Assembly (NCBI GenBank): GCA_028282465.1
Contig: JANQHX010000012.1
Location: forward strand, 48,697-112,696
Source of the DNA: Gynuella sp.
Lineage (GTDB): Bacteria > Pseudomonadota > Gammaproteobacteria > Pseudomonadales > Natronospirillaceae
Reading direction: 5' to 3'
DNA: 64,000 nucleotides
The notes beneath the pieces are model-generated. The model saw only the letters and a program-made list of their open reading frames with translations. It was not told the origin of the DNA and did not search any database. The translations under genes were made by a program, and so were the position numbers. Positions 37,195 through 47,514 of this stretch are shown here, one piece after another (within the stretch, counting starts at the first letter, position 1; every line of letters starts with the position of its first letter).

Positions 37195-37638
37195 TTGAGC
37201 CTTAAAGCTACTCTTCAGGAAGCAATGAAATCCGCCATGCGGGAAAAGCAAAAGGAACGTCTAGGGACGATCCGCCTGATTATGGCTGAAATCAAGAAGG
37301 TCGAAGTTGATGAGCGTATTGAGATTACAGATGATCGCGTGTTGGCGATCCTCGATAAAATGCAAAAGCAACGCCGGGATTCCATCCAGCAATTTGAAGC
37401 TGCCGATCGCAATGATCTGGCTGCTGTTGAAAAAGCCGAACTGGAGGTGATTTCTGATTTTCTGCCTGAAGCTCTGACACAGGAAGAGCTAGGCGCTTTG
37501 ATTGATGAAGCGGTTTCTGAAACTGGCGCTTCATCTATGGCCGACATGGGTAAAGTGATGGCCATCATCAAGCCTAAAGCTCAAGGGCGGGCAGACATGA
37601 GTGAAATCAGCAAGGCGGTTAAAAGCCGCCTTTCTTGA
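37195..37638 (+). CDS. yqeY: GatB/YqeY domain-containing protein
   Basis: 147 residues. The start is a TTG seven bases after AAGGAG; an ATG at 37188 is in the wrong frame. The YqeY fold matches the tail domain of the GatB amidotransferase subunit and may bind tRNA; its cellular role is not established. Insertion of this gene between rpsU and dnaG is common in several gammaproteobacterial lineages. Its last codons form half of a terminator hairpin. Confidence 0.95.
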   Translation: MSLKATLQEAMKSAMREKQKERLGTIRLIMAEIKKVEVDERIEITDDRVLAILDKMQKQRRDSIQQFEAADRNDLAAVEKAELEVISDFLPEALTQEELGALIDEAVSETGASSMADMGKVMAIIKPKAQGRADMSEISKAVKSRLS

Positions 37639-37655
37639 TTTTTTCTTTTTTCATA
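37612..37655 (+). terminator. Terminator-like hairpin overlapping the end of yqeY
   Basis: AAGGCGG (37612-37618) pairs with CCGCCTT (37626-37632) over a seven-base loop and is followed by T-rich DNA. It lies within the last codons of yqeY and before dnaG, the place where E. coli has the partial terminator T1 that lowers dnaG expression relative to rpsU. A similar attenuating role is likely. Confidence 0.65.
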
Positions 37656-37702
37656 AAAAGTTTCTATTGCCTCACTGTTAATTTCCATTGAGACTGACCG
37701 TT

Positions 37703-39616
37703 ATGGCCAGCGGACTTATACCCCAAAGTTTTATTGAAGACCTGCTCGACCGGGTCGATATTGTCGATGTAATCAATAGCCGGGTTAAACTGAAAAAATC
37801 TGGCAAAAATTACATGGGCTTGTGCCCATTTCATAACGAAAACACCCCTTCTTTTAGCGTCAATTCTGACAAACAATTTTTCCACTGTTTCGGTTGCGGT
37901 GCCGGTGGAGATGCGTTGAAGTTTGTTATGGACTATGAACACCTCGACTTCGTTCCCGCTGTAGAAGAACTAGCGAGAGTAGCTGGCGTAGAAGTACCAC
38001 GGGAAGAGTCCGAGCAAGACAGAAAACGCCATCAACAACAAAAGTCACTGCATGAAGTATTAAAAAAGAGCTCAGACTTTTTTTATAACCAACTCAAGCA
38101 TCATCCTCTCCGACAACAAACTGTTAACTACTTAAGAGGTAGAGGTTTAGATGGTCATATCGCGAAACGCTTTCAAATCGGTTTTGCCCCCGATGGCTGG
38201 AACAACCTTCTCAAAGAATTAGGCACAGACGACGAATTGCGGGCACTTCTCCTTCAAGGGGGAATGACCATTGAAAACGATAACGGCAAAGTTTATGACC
38301 GTTTTCGAAATCGAGTCATGTTTCCAATCCGAGATGCCCGAGGCCGAACAGTAGGCTTCGGTGGCCGGGTATTAGGGGATGAAAAACCAAAGTATTTGAA
38401 TTCTCCTGAAACACCGGTATTCCAAAAGAGCATGGAACTCTATGGGCTGTATGAAGCAAAACAATCCAATCGAAAACTAGAAAGAGTCATCATCGTTGAA
38501 GGCTATATGGATGTGGTGTCTCTGGCTCAGTTTGATATTGACTACGCAGTAGCAACGCTTGGAACAGCAACGTCGAAGACTCACCTAGAACGGCTTTTTA
38601 AGTTAGTTAACGATGTGGTTTTTTGTTTCGACGGCGACCAAGCGGGTCGCGCGGCAGCATGGCGAGCACTGGAAACAGTTATTCCGATGCTAGCGGATGG
38701 ACGCCAGGTTCGCGTGTTATTCCTACCTGACGGGGAAGATCCGGATACCCTGGTTCGAAAAGAAGGGAAAGAAGCGTTTGAATTAAGAGTTCGAGAAGCC
38801 ACACCCATTACCGAGTTCTTATTTTCAAAGGCAAAAGAAGGTATCAATTTGGATACCCTAGACGGTAAAGCAGCATACGCTCAAACGCTTATTCAGTGGA
38901 TCAGCCAAATACCTGCCAGCAGCATGCTTCGGGAACTCATGACTAAGCGCCTAGCTGATATTACGGGTCTAGAACAAAACACCTTAATCACTTTAGAAAA
39001 CAAACTAGATAAAACACAGCCCCCACCTAAGGAAGAGCTGGAGCCTGAAGAAAGCAAGATTGAAAGCGGTGACCCAGAGGATTATCAACTTCCAGACACC
39101 AGTACACGAATTGATTTACCGGCACTGTCTGCCAGACCCAAGGGCACTGTTCTGAGCCCAAGCGCCATGATAACTGCCTGCGTGCTTCGGATGCCTCAAC
39201 TAGCGAATCAAGTAAAACTCAATTCCGATGACAACATCATAGATTCCGACCGTCAGCTGTTAGTAAAGGTTATAGAATTAATTGAAGAAGCCGATCACCC
39301 CCTCACCAACCAAATTAATTGCTGTAGCTGGATGCACCATAATGGCTTGAAAGAAGTGCTCAATCCAATAGAAAACTCAGACTACTTTTGGTTAGGGAAA
39401 GAGCTAAGCACTGATGACTTAAAACATCGACTCACACAAGAAATACAAAATAATCTCGATTTAATTAACCACAAATTACCTAATGAGGAATATGAGCACT
39501 TGAAAAACCGCCTTGCACACCATAGTTCAGAGGTCACGAAAGAGGAGGTCGAGAGATTTAATCGACTAACTTTGGATCGAAAGCTAAAAGGGCTTAAGAA
39601 CATTGACTCGAAGTGA
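37703..39616 (+). CDS. dnaG: DNA primase
   Basis: 637 residues from the ATG at 37703 (MASGLIPQSFIEDLL); a TTG 15 bases earlier in frame would add five residues not typical of the family. Zinc-binding CPFH and CFGCGAGG lie at about 40-65, the RNA-polymerase core with FGGRV and the TOPRIM motif VEGYMDVVS at about 265, and the C-terminal DnaB-binding helices follow. Makes RNA primers at replication forks. Confidence 0.97.
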   Translation: MASGLIPQSFIEDLLDRVDIVDVINSRVKLKKSGKNYMGLCPFHNENTPSFSVNSDKQFFHCFGCGAGGDALKFVMDYEHLDFVPAVEELARVAGVEVPREESEQDRKRHQQQKSLHEVLKKSSDFFYNQLKHHPLRQQTVNYLRGRGLDGHIAKRFQIGFAPDGWNNLLKELGTDDELRALLLQGGMTIENDNGKVYDRFRNRVMFPIRDARGRTVGFGGRVLGDEKPKYLNSPETPVFQKSMELYGLYEAKQSNRKLERVIIVEGYMDVVSLAQFDIDYAVATLGTATSKTHLERLFKLVNDVVFCFDGDQAGRAAAWRALETVIPMLADGRQVRVLFLPDGEDPDTLVRKEGKEAFELRVREATPITEFLFSKAKEGINLDTLDGKAAYAQTLIQWISQIPASSMLRELMTKRLADITGLEQNTLITLENKLDKTQPPPKEELEPEESKIESGDPEDYQLPDTSTRIDLPALSARPKGTVLSPSAMITACVLRMPQLANQVKLNSDDNIIDSDRQLLVKVIELIEEADHPLTNQINCCSWMHHNGLKEVLNPIENSDYFWLGKELSTDDLKHRLTQEIQNNLDLINHKLPNEEYEHLKNRLAHHSSEVTKEEVERFNRLTLDRKLKGLKNIDSK

Positions 39617-39740
39617 GTCAGGCTAAGGTATTTTGTTTTACTTTTGTTATGACCAATCGATGCTAAAGCTGGAGTTTTTGACTCGGTCATTTGACAATCA
39701 TGTATTGGCTGTAAGCCCTAAAGTGATGCCTTAATGAAAC

Positions 39741-39770
39741 TGGCTATTGCACTGATTTTTCGACTATAAT
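39741..39770 (+). promoter_or_regulatory. Candidate promoter for rpoD
   Basis: A perfect -10 hexamer TATAAT is at 39765-39770, 70 bases before rpoD. The best -35 at 18 bases is TGGCTA, a poor match. An internal rpoD promoter after dnaG is usual in this operon; exact start unknown. Confidence 0.4.
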
Positions 39771-39839
39771 GTCCGGCTACGGTTTTCAAAGATCCTCACC
39801 TAATTTCAATAACATCAAATAACGGATAACGCAGATTTT

Positions 39840-41684
39840 ATGGCGGACACATCTCAACAGCAGTCGCGTCTTAAGGAGCTCATTGCCCGAGGCAAAGAGC
39901 AAGGTTACCTCACCTACGCTGAAGTGAATGACCACTTACCGGAAGATATTGCCAGTCCAGATCAGGTTGAAGACATCATTCAAATGATCAACGACATTGG
40001 TATTCAGGTATTTGAACAAGCGCCTGATGCCGACCAGTTGATGTTGAATGACGACAACAGCTCAACTGACGAAGATGCTTCAGAAGAAGCAGCTGCAGCC
40101 CTTGCCGCTGTAGAAAGCGACACTGGTCGCACCACCGACCCAGTACGTATGTATATGCGTGAAATGGGAACGGTAGAACTTCTTACTCGTGAAGGCGAAA
40201 TTGTTATTGCCAAGCGAATAGAGGAAGGTTTACGAGATGTCATGCATGCGTTGTCATTCTTCCCTGGCAATGTTGAACAGATTCTGGCGGCCTATGCTCT
40301 GTCTCAAGAAGAAGAAGGGCGTCTTTCTGATGTTCTTGTGAGCTTTTTAGACCCGGATGACGAACCGGCTACTCCTGTTGTCATGAGTGATGACAATGTT
40401 CCAGATAACGATTCTGATGACGACGATGAAGATTTGGATGATGACGACGATTCAGAGGATGAGGAAGAAGAAACGGGTATCGACCCAGAAGTTGCTAGAG
40501 AGCGGTTTGAAGAACTGAGTGACGCCTTTAAGCAAGCATTAAATGCCATTCAAACTCATGGACGTAACTCCAAGCAGGCAAATGATGCTCTAAATTTAGT
40601 TGGTGATGTTTTTGCTCCGTTTAAGTTGGCTCCACGTCAATTTGACGATATGACGATTCGCGTTAGAACTGCGGTTGAAATTATTCGGGCTCAAGAAAAA
40701 ACTTTCGTTCAACTCTGCGTTCGCAAAGGTGGCGTACCTCGCAAAAAATTCCTGGCAGGCTTCGTCGGCAATGAAATGAACGAAGACTGGTTAAATGGTC
40801 TTCTTGAAGACCCTGAACATGCAGATGATTTATTCCGCTTTGAAGTTGAGCTTCGTCGCGCCCAGCGTAAGTTGCGTCAACTTCAAGAACACGTAGGCAT
40901 TACCATTGCGGAGATTAAAGATATTCACCGCAGAATTTCTATCGGCGAAGCCCGTGCCCGTCGTGCCAAGAAAGAAATGGTAGAAGCCAACCTGCGTCTG
41001 GTTATCTCTATTGCTAAGAAATATACCAATCGCGGCCTACAATTTTTGGATCTGATTCAAGAAGGCAACATTGGCCTAATGAAAGCGGTTGATAAATTCG
41101 AATACCGCCGTGGTTATAAGTTTTCTACTTACGCCACCTGGTGGATTCGTCAGGCAATCACTCGCTCCATTGCGGACCAAGCCAGAACCATTCGTATTCC
41201 GGTTCACATGATAGAGACTATCAACAAGTTGAACCGTATCAGCCGTCAAATGCTTCAGGAAATGGGCCGAGAGCCAACACCTGAAGAACTGGCTGAGCGC
41301 ATGGACATGCCAGAAGACAAGATTCGCAAAGTACTGAAAATAGCCAAAGAGCCAATCTCCCTCGAAACACCTATCGGTGACGACGAAGATTCTTCACTTG
41401 GCGACTTTATTGAAGACAGCACCATGGAGTCTCCAGTGAACTCTGCTAACAGCTCTTCTTTAGAGGAAGCAACCACTGAGGTATTGTCTGGGCTAACTGC
41501 TAGAGAAGCGAAAGTACTGCGCATGCGATTTGGCATTAACATGAACACTGACCATACTCTTGAAGAAGTTGGTAAGCAGTTTGACGTAACCCGTGAACGT
41601 ATTCGTCAGATTGAGGCGAAAGCCCTGCGCAAGCTTAGACACCCGAGCCGCAGCGACCACCTTCGCAGCTTCTTGGATGAATAG
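39840..41684 (+). CDS. rpoD: RNA polymerase primary sigma factor (sigma-70)
   Basis: 614 residues. Region 1.1 is at about 5-80, region 1.2 at about 100-130 ([11 protein letters not shown]), a long acidic spacer at about 183-215 within the non-conserved region, region 2 at 385-450 ([15 protein letters not shown]), region 3, and region 4.2 with the -35-binding helix [18 protein letters not shown] at the end. The acidic run of mostly Asp and Glu is unusually dense. Directs transcription of most housekeeping genes. It ends with its own terminator. Confidence 0.98.
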   Translation: MADTSQQQSRLKELIARGKEQGYLTYAEVNDHLPEDIASPDQVEDIIQMINDIGIQVFEQAPDADQLMLNDDNSSTDEDASEEAAAALAAVESDTGRTTDPVRMYMREMGTVELLTREGEIVIAKRIEEGLRDVMHALSFFPGNVEQILAAYALSQEEEGRLSDVLVSFLDPDDEPATPVVMSDDNVPDNDSDDDDEDLDDDDDSEDEEEETGIDPEVARERFEELSDAFKQALNAIQTHGRNSKQANDALNLVGDVFAPFKLAPRQFDDMTIRVRTAVEIIRAQEKTFVQLCVRKGGVPRKKFLAGFVGNEMNEDWLNGLLEDPEHADDLFRFEVELRRAQRKLRQLQEHVGITIAEIKDIHRRISIGEARARRAKKEMVEANLRLVISIAKKYTNRGLQFLDLIQEGNIGLMKAVDKFEYRRGYKFSTYATWWIRQAITRSIADQARTIRIPVHMIETINKLNRISRQMLQEMGREPTPEELAERMDMPEDKIRKVLKIAKEPISLETPIGDDEDSSLGDFIEDSTMESPVNSANSSSLEEATTEVLSGLTAREAKVLRMRFGINMNTDHTLEEVGKQFDVTRERIRQIEAKALRKLRHPSRSDHLRSFLDE

Positions 41685-41704
41685 ACAACTAATTGAGCAC
41701 AAAA

Positions 41705-41730
41705 AACCGGCTCGTTAAGCCGGTTTTTTT
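41705..41730 (+). terminator. Rho-independent terminator of rpoD
   Basis: AACCGGCT (41705-41712) pairs with AGCCGGTT (41718-41725) and is followed by T residues to 41730, about 20 bases after the stop. Confidence 0.92.
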
Positions 41731-41790
41731 ATACCTGAACAAAATTGAAGCAACCGTCAAAAGTTTAGAAAGCTTTATAAATCAAAGCAC

Positions 41791-41819
41791 TAGCACTTCC
41801 TTAGCGGCCTCTATATAAT
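41791..41819 (+). promoter_or_regulatory. Candidate promoter of the tRNA gene
   Basis: TATAAT at 41814-41819 lies 40 bases before the mature tRNA. The -35 position at a 17-base spacer reads TAGCAC, a weak match, which is tolerated in strong stable-RNA promoters with activation. Confidence 0.45.
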
Positions 41820-41858
41820 TCGTTCCACGCTGAAGTCAGCATACCAGTTTAAGAAGAT

Positions 41859-41935
41859 GGGCCTTTAGCTCAGTTGGTTAGAGCACCCGACTCATAATCG
41901 GTAGGTCCCCAGTTCAAGTCTGGGAAGGCCCACCA
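41859..41935 (+). tRNA. tRNA with CAU anticodon, probably tRNA-Ile2
   Basis: 77 bases including an encoded CCA. The acceptor GGGCCTT pairs with AAGGCCC, the D arm GCTCAGTTGGTTAGAGC is standard, the anticodon loop CTCATAA gives CAU, and the T arm TTCAAGTC replaces the usual TTCGA. The CGACTCATAATCG anticodon arm, the GTAGGTC variable region and TTCAAGTC resemble the lysidine-modified Ile2 tRNA of E. coli rather than elongator Met. It sits directly after rpoD, as in many relatives. If so, TilS modifies C34 so that it reads AUA. Confidence 0.9.
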
Positions 41936-42138
41936 TTTTCTTAATCAACCAGATTAAAAAACATCGGCTCTGACTGAGCATCTGCCCCAAATTAGGGACA
42001 GGTAATTCTAGCAAGATCTTTATGCTCGATTTATCGAGCGCTCCATTTTTTTAACAGCCCTCCATTTCCCATCATCCCAACTAATTCGTCTGGATTGTTC
42101 TTTGAAGTCTATTCTCCATTTGTTAAACCCAAGGCATC

Positions 42139-42297
42139 CTAGTTATTTATTGTGTTTTCGAGCTTTGACTCAATATCAAACCTAGCAACAGAATCACTTG
42201 ATGCATCAGCCCAATTTATGATCGTGCCTAATAGAACCGAGCCATCAATGACAAAATATTTTCGACCGGACTGCTGGCTTACCGAATGAAATTTGCT
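42139..42297 (-). pseudogene. Remnant of an unidentified coding sequence
   Basis: A minus-strand frame of 52 codons (GRKYFVIDGSVLLGTI and NWADASSDSVARFDIE within it) ends at a TAG at 42139-42141 and is closed upstream by a TGA at 42298. There is no start codon with a ribosome site. It looks like a leftover of a lost gene in the 526-bp gap between the tRNA and the Mrp operon. I do not recognise the family. Nothing else in that gap is convincing apart from the AAGGAGGT site of the next gene. Confidence 0.3.
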
Positions 42298-42461
42298 TCA
42301 ATAACTGAGGTGATCTAGTGAACTATTCATCTGTTAATAGCACTGTTTTTTAGATAGACGTATAAGAGTAACTGGGCTCATCAGATTAATTAGCTTTCTT
42401 CATTGCGGCTGGCCAGACTTCTGCCGCCGTCAAACTCAGCCCTTTAACTAAGGAGGTTCCA

Positions 42462-44756
42462 TTGATAGGAGTGTTAACTGCGATTGTTATCACCGCATGC
42501 ATTGCACCCTTCTGGACTCACACGTGGCGGCTTCCTCGGGGATTTCTAGCGATCATTCCGGCTGCTTGTTTTTTTTACAGCATCAGTTGGTGGCCAGAGG
42601 TAAATAACGGCACTTCCGTTTTACAATCAGTGGAGTGGATGCCGTTTCTAGATTTATCGTTGTCCTTCTATATTGATGGCTTATCTTTGTTATTCCTGTT
42701 ACTCATTACTGGCATAGGTAGCTTCATTGTTTTGTATGCCAGTAGTTATTTAAAAGGGCATGAAGACGAAGGTAGATTTTTTTTCTGGTTGTTGCTTTTT
42801 ATGGCAGCAATGTTGGGGCTGGTTGCTTCGGATAATCTGTTAGCTTTATTCGTATTTTGGGAATTAACCAGTTTTACATCCTATATGCTCATTGGGTTTA
42901 ACCATGAGTCAGAGAAATCTAGAAAGCTTGCACTACAAGGCTTGTTCATTACTGTTGGCGGTGGCTTACTGTTAATGACTGGGTTTATCATGCTCGGCGG
43001 CCTTACGGGCACCTATCAGTTATCTGAAATTGTTCAGATGTCGATTCATGACCAATCCAGTTTTGTGAATCTTATGCTGGTTTTTATTTTACTCGGCGCA
43101 TTCACAAAATCAGCACAGTTTCCGTTTCACTTTTGGTTGCCCAATGCAATGGCTGCTCCGACACCGGTTTCAGCATTTCTTCACAGCGCAACCATGGTGA
43201 AAGCCGGCGTATTTATTATGGCAAGGTTGCACCCAACGCTTTCTGAGCAAATCTTATGGAGCTCAGCACAACTTTGGGCAGGGGCAGCAACCATGTTGTT
43301 GGGTGCATGGCTGGCCTATTTATCTACCGACTTAAAAAAGGTGTTAGCTTACTCCACACTCATGGCACTGGGCACATTAACTCTATTACTAGGTATAGGT
43401 AGTGAGTATGCCTTGATCGGATTTGTCAGCTACCTCCTGGCTCACTCGTTGTATAAAGCATCATTATTCATGCTTGTTGGAGGGATTGATCACAGCACTG
43501 GCACTAAAGATTTAATTCAATTAAGAGGTTTAAAAACCTCTATGCCTGTCACTTTCGGCTTAATAATTGTAGGGGCCTTATCGCTTGCGGGACTACCCCC
43601 ACTATTTGGTTTTATCGGAAAAGAGCTTTTGTTAGAAGCTGGGCTAGGCGCTTCGAGTTGGATTATCTCAGTAATAGTCGCAGCAGCGGTGTTAGTGGTA
43701 GGAGTTTCAATCACATTAATTGTGAAACCGTTTTTTGGCCAGCCAGTTACTCTACCTAAAACACCTCATGAATCATCACTCGCTATGTTAATTGGCCCAG
43801 CAATACTACTGGTTTTATCTGTGCTATTTGGTTTTGCCCCTGGTCTTGCACAAGAAGGTCTTATTCAAGCTGCCGTTCAATCTGTTGCTGGAAGCGAACA
43901 AGCATTCAAACTAAAACTATGGCACGGCGTTAACACTGCTTTGATGTTGTCCATGTTATCAATCGTGTTGGGGGCTGTATTAGCAATGGTATGGGCTCGC
44001 AGTCGCTCGAGTGCTGCAGCAATTTGGCGTTGGTCAGCCCGACTAGGGCCTGAGAGTTTTTACTTCCGCTTAATGGATGGCATTGCGAGTTTTGCATCCT
44101 TACAAACTCGCATCATTCAAAATGGTCGATTAGGCATTTATATGATGGTGCTGTTACTGGCAACACTGAGTCCGGTAGCCTGGATATTAATAACTTCAGT
44201 GGGTTTTCCTGGTTGGACCTACTCTATGAAACCGACCCTCTATGAATGGGCGATGATCGCCTTAATGTTGGTATCCACAGCCTTTGCAGTGAATACCAGA
44301 AGTCGTTTCGCTTCCATAATTAGCCTTGGCGCTATGGGCTTTTCGGTAGCTCTACTCTTCGTACACTTCAGTGCGCCGGACTTGGGTATTACACAAGTAT
44401 TGGTTGAAACTCTAACCGTGCTGTTGTTGGTATTAGTGCTGGTCAGAGTGCCTGGTTTTGTCCGCTTCTCTAGCACTACTGAACGATTTCGAGATGCCGC
44501 TGTGGCAGTGTTTGCTGGCTTCGTACTGAGTTGGGTAGTTCTAGCAGCGTTACCTGTGCAGTGGGCTCCAAGCATTTCAGAATACTTTGTGGCTAACAGC
44601 TACGAGCTTGGTAAAGGACGCAACATAGTTAACGTTATTCTTGTGGACTTTCGAGCGCTAGACACATTAGGTGAAATTTTTGTATTGGCAATTGCAGCCT
44701 TGGGTGTGTATTCCATGATGAAATTGAGAAAGGGGCCTAGTCATGACAAAACCTAA
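42462..44756 (+). CDS. mnhA: Mrp-type Na+/H+ antiporter subunit A
   Basis: 764 residues from a TTG placed five bases after a perfect AAGGAGGT. Large, many-helix protein related to complex I NuoL: the antiporter domain (about 60-400) has the conserved Glu in [11 protein letters not shown] and the Lys in [13 protein letters not shown]; the C-terminal part (about 600-750) carries MrpB-like helices. First gene of a seven-gene operon whose products form one membrane complex that exports Na+ in exchange for protons, important in salty or alkaline habitats. Overlaps mnhB by 14 bases. Confidence 0.95.
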   Translation: MIGVLTAIVITACIAPFWTHTWRLPRGFLAIIPAACFFYSISWWPEVNNGTSVLQSVEWMPFLDLSLSFYIDGLSLLFLLLITGIGSFIVLYASSYLKGHEDEGRFFFWLLLFMAAMLGLVASDNLLALFVFWELTSFTSYMLIGFNHESEKSRKLALQGLFITVGGGLLLMTGFIMLGGLTGTYQLSEIVQMSIHDQSSFVNLMLVFILLGAFTKSAQFPFHFWLPNAMAAPTPVSAFLHSATMVKAGVFIMARLHPTLSEQILWSSAQLWAGAATMLLGAWLAYLSTDLKKVLAYSTLMALGTLTLLLGIGSEYALIGFVSYLLAHSLYKASLFMLVGGIDHSTGTKDLIQLRGLKTSMPVTFGLIIVGALSLAGLPPLFGFIGKELLLEAGLGASSWIISVIVAAAVLVVGVSITLIVKPFFGQPVTLPKTPHESSLAMLIGPAILLVLSVLFGFAPGLAQEGLIQAAVQSVAGSEQAFKLKLWHGVNTALMLSMLSIVLGAVLAMVWARSRSSAAAIWRWSARLGPESFYFRLMDGIASFASLQTRIIQNGRLGIYMMVLLLATLSPVAWILITSVGFPGWTYSMKPTLYEWAMIALMLVSTAFAVNTRSRFASIISLGAMGFSVALLFVHFSAPDLGITQVLVETLTVLLLVLVLVRVPGFVRFSSTTERFRDAAVAVFAGFVLSWVVLAALPVQWAPSISEYFVANSYELGKGRNIVNVILVDFRALDTLGEIFVLAIAALGVYSMMKLRKGPSHDKT

Positions 44757-45201
44757 ACTGGCCCATGCTGAAGCAGATAGTTTAATTTTAAGAACTGCAA
44801 CATTAATTGTTTTACCACTACAGTTAGTGTTTTCTATATTCCTTTTACTCCGAGGCCATGATGAACCTGGCGGAGGATTTATCGGTGGGTTGGTAGCTTC
44901 AGGCGCTTTTGCTTTATATCTTTATAGTTATGGAGTTCATGCACTTAAACAATTGCTTCGGGTATCACCCAAAGATCTGCTCGCCATCGGGTTATTGTTA
45001 GGGCTTTCTGCCACCGTACCTTCAGTGTTTCTTGGGCAGTCTTTTTTTACCGCACAGTGGCTAACGGTTTCAATTGGCAACAACCTGATAAAACTTTCAA
45101 CTGTCTTGGTATTTGATGTAGGGGTTTACCTAACCGTTGTTGGTACTTTGGTGACCATGTTCACGGCTTTAGCAGAATCACAACTGGAGGAAGAACAATA
45201 A
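44743..45201 (+). CDS. mnhB: Mrp-type Na+/H+ antiporter subunit B
   Basis: 152 residues, four helices, with the family motif [13 protein letters not shown] (about 38-51). Starts inside the end of mnhA and its stop shares one base with the mnhC start. Interacts with the C-terminal part of subunit A in the complex. Confidence 0.95.
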   Translation: MTKPKLAHAEADSLILRTATLIVLPLQLVFSIFLLLRGHDEPGGGFIGGLVASGAFALYLYSYGVHALKQLLRVSPKDLLAIGLLLGLSATVPSVFLGQSFFTAQWLTVSIGNNLIKLSTVLVFDVGVYLTVVGTLVTMFTALAESQLEEEQ

Positions 45202-45548
45202 TGGAAGTTGTGATGGCAATATCTATTGGCCTGCTATTTTCCGGGGCCTTCTATATGATTTTACGCCGATCTATCATCAAGCTGGTAATGGGGCTAATCA
45301 TTCTTAGTAACGCTGCTAATCTGGTTATTTTCACGGTAGCGGGAATGACTCGTGCTGATCCTCCATTTCTGAATGAAGCCACAAAGACTGCCAGCAATAC
45401 AGTTGCTGATCCCCTTCCTCAAGCCTTGATTCTCACTGCAATTGTTATTGCATTTGGTGTTTTGGCTTTTTCTGTCGTACTAATACATAGGGCTTACGAA
45501 GTGGTAGGGACGGATGATCTTGATCAGATGAAGGATACCGATACTTGA
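45201..45548 (+). CDS. mnhC: Mrp-type Na+/H+ antiporter subunit C
   Basis: 115 residues, three helices, NuoK-like. LVMGLIILSNAANLVIF and the conserved DPLPQALILTAIVI stretch identify the family. Start and stop overlap its neighbours (TAATG; TTGA). Confidence 0.95.
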   Translation: MEVVMAISIGLLFSGAFYMILRRSIIKLVMGLIILSNAANLVIFTVAGMTRADPPFLNEATKTASNTVADPLPQALILTAIVIAFGVLAFSVVLIHRAYEVVGTDDLDQMKDTDT

Positions 45549-47038
45549 GTAACCTGATTTTTCTACCCATTTTTATCCCTCTGCTAACTGGAGTACTTTG
45601 TCTTGCGTGTTGGAGAAACACCAACTGGCAAAAACGAATCACCCTGGCGGGCAGTATTATTTATTTGCTAACTAGCTTTGAACTGCTTCATCAAACTTTA
45701 GATCAAGGTTATTTAGTTTTACAGATGGGTAACTGGCCAGCACCTTTTGGCATTTCTTTGGTGTCTGATGTTTTAAGTGCAATCATGATTGTGCTAACCG
45801 GTATCGTGTCAGTCGCCGCAGCATTTTATTCCATGGCAAGTGTGCCTAACGAACATATCCGTTTCGGATATTTTCCATTACTGCATTTTTTATTGGTTGG
45901 TGTCAGTGGTGCATTTCTAACAGGAGACATCTTCAATCTGTTTGTTTGGTTTGAGGTGATGTTGCTTTCGTCCTTTGGCTTGTTAACACTAGGTGGCGAA
46001 AGAGCGCAAATGGAAGGTGCCATTAAGTACGTCACCATTAACTTGTTTTCGTCAGCCATTTTTTTAACCGCTGTTGGTTTGTTGTACGGCATGGCCGGGT
46101 CTCTGAACCTAGCAGACTTAGCCGTGAAACTTCCTGATGCAACAGAAGACGGCATGGTCAATGTGCTCGCTCTTTTATTCATGGCATCTTTCGGTATTAA
46201 GGCGGGAGTATTTCCAATGTTCTTCTGGTTGCCTGCTTCCTACCACACACCTTTGGTTGCGGTATCTGCAGTGTTTGCAGGCTTGCTTACAAAAGTTGGA
46301 GTATACGCACTTTATCGGGTATTCAGTCTGCTGTTTGTGGGAGACACAGAATTCACCCACACCTTATTATTGTGGATCGGCATTTTGACCATGGTAACCG
46401 GAGTATTCGGTGCTGCGGCACAGTTCGAATTTCGTCGAATTCTGTCTTTCCATATCATCAGCCAAATCGGTTATATGATTCTCGCACTGGCCTTATTTAC
46501 CCCCTTGGCACTCATTGGCGGTGTGTTTTACATCATGCACCATATTCTTGTGAAAACAAATTTGTTCTTAATTAGCGGGTTGACCTATCAACTGACAGGT
46601 ACCCATGACCTCGGAAAAATGGGCGGTGTTTACAAGCACAGACCATGGCTTGCTGTTGGCTTTTTGATTTCAGCAATGTCCCTTGCTGGCATCCCACCCT
46701 TATCCGGATTTTTTGCTAAATTCGTTGTCATTAAAGCCGGTGTTGAAGCCAGCGCTTGGTGGGCGACAGGCTTTGCATTATTGGTTGGGTTATTGACCCT
46801 ATATTCGATGATAAAGATCTGGAACGAAGTTTTTTGGAAAAAAGCTACACCAGAAATAGAAGCGCAAGTAATCAACAAGAGATTAAGCTTTTGGATGTTA
46901 ATGCCAGTGATCATGTTGGCCACTATGACTGTATCCATTGGCATCTGGGGAGAACCCTTGTTGCAGATTGCAGAGACAGCTGCTCTTCAACTGTTAGATT
47001 CGTCCGGCTACATTAACGCCGTTCTAGGGGTGAATTAA
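45545..47038 (+). CDS. mnhD: Mrp-type Na+/H+ antiporter subunit D
   Basis: 497 residues from a TTG overlapping the mnhC stop by four bases. NuoN/NuoM-like proton-translocating subunit with about fourteen helices; the Glu in NLFVWFEVMLLSS (about 137), the Lys in KAGVFPMFFWLP and the Lys in HHILVKTNLFL are conserved channel residues. Overlaps mnhE by one base. Confidence 0.95.
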   Translation: MSNLIFLPIFIPLLTGVLCLACWRNTNWQKRITLAGSIIYLLTSFELLHQTLDQGYLVLQMGNWPAPFGISLVSDVLSAIMIVLTGIVSVAAAFYSMASVPNEHIRFGYFPLLHFLLVGVSGAFLTGDIFNLFVWFEVMLLSSFGLLTLGGERAQMEGAIKYVTINLFSSAIFLTAVGLLYGMAGSLNLADLAVKLPDATEDGMVNVLALLFMASFGIKAGVFPMFFWLPASYHTPLVAVSAVFAGLLTKVGVYALYRVFSLLFVGDTEFTHTLLLWIGILTMVTGVFGAAAQFEFRRILSFHIISQIGYMILALALFTPLALIGGVFYIMHHILVKTNLFLISGLTYQLTGTHDLGKMGGVYKHRPWLAVGFLISAMSLAGIPPLSGFFAKFVVIKAGVEASAWWATGFALLVGLLTLYSMIKIWNEVFWKKATPEIEAQVINKRLSFWMLMPVIMLATMTVSIGIWGEPLLQIAETAALQLLDSSGYINAVLGVN

Positions 47039-47514
47039 TGACCGGATTGTTTTGGAATTTACTCTTAGCCACTTGCTGGGTTTTTCTCACAGGAAGTTTT
47101 GGAGTCGCAAACTATTTTTTCGGATTTTTTGTCGGCTATTTAGTGATAGCGGTTATGCATAAACTAGCGCCGGACTTAGAAGACTATCCACAGCGACTAC
47201 CAAGGTTTTTAAAGTTTTTATGCTTTTTTATTTGGGAATTGGTGCTATCAAACTTCAAGATTGCCATGGACATCATCACACCACCTTGGCACATGCAACC
47301 TGGGGTGATTCGATATGAACTGAATGCAAAAACCAATTTAGAAATTACCATGGTGGCAAATTTTATCTCCCTTACACCAGGTACTTTGGTGATGGATGTA
47401 TCGGAAGATAAAACCGCATTATTCGTACATGCCATGTACTTACGAGATGAAGAGGAAGTGCTGGCTGATTTACGTGAACTGGAAGAGCGATTGTTGGAAG
47501 TTATTAGGTCATGA
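47038..47514 (+). CDS. mnhE: Mrp-type Na+/H+ antiporter subunit E
   Basis: 158 residues. Two or three N-terminal helices, then a soluble domain with ISLTPGTLVMDV, the MnhE signature. Overlaps mnhF by four bases. It is required for complex assembly in studied Mrp systems. Confidence 0.95.
   Translation: MTGLFWNLLLATCWVFLTGSFGVANYFFGFFVGYLVIAVMHKLAPDLEDYPQRLPRFLKFLCFFIWELVLSNFKIAMDIITPPWHMQPGVIRYELNAKTNLEITMVANFISLTPGTLVMDVSEDKTALFVHAMYLRDEEEVLADLRELEERLLEVIRS

Noticed and set aside
40304..40549. Serine-rich frame opposite rpoD
   Set aside because: It is the complement of the acidic Asp/Glu run and has no independent support.
41936..42461. Integrated element at the tRNA (attachment-site duplication)
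   Set aside because: I saw no second copy of the tRNA 3' end in the following DNA, only a coding remnant.
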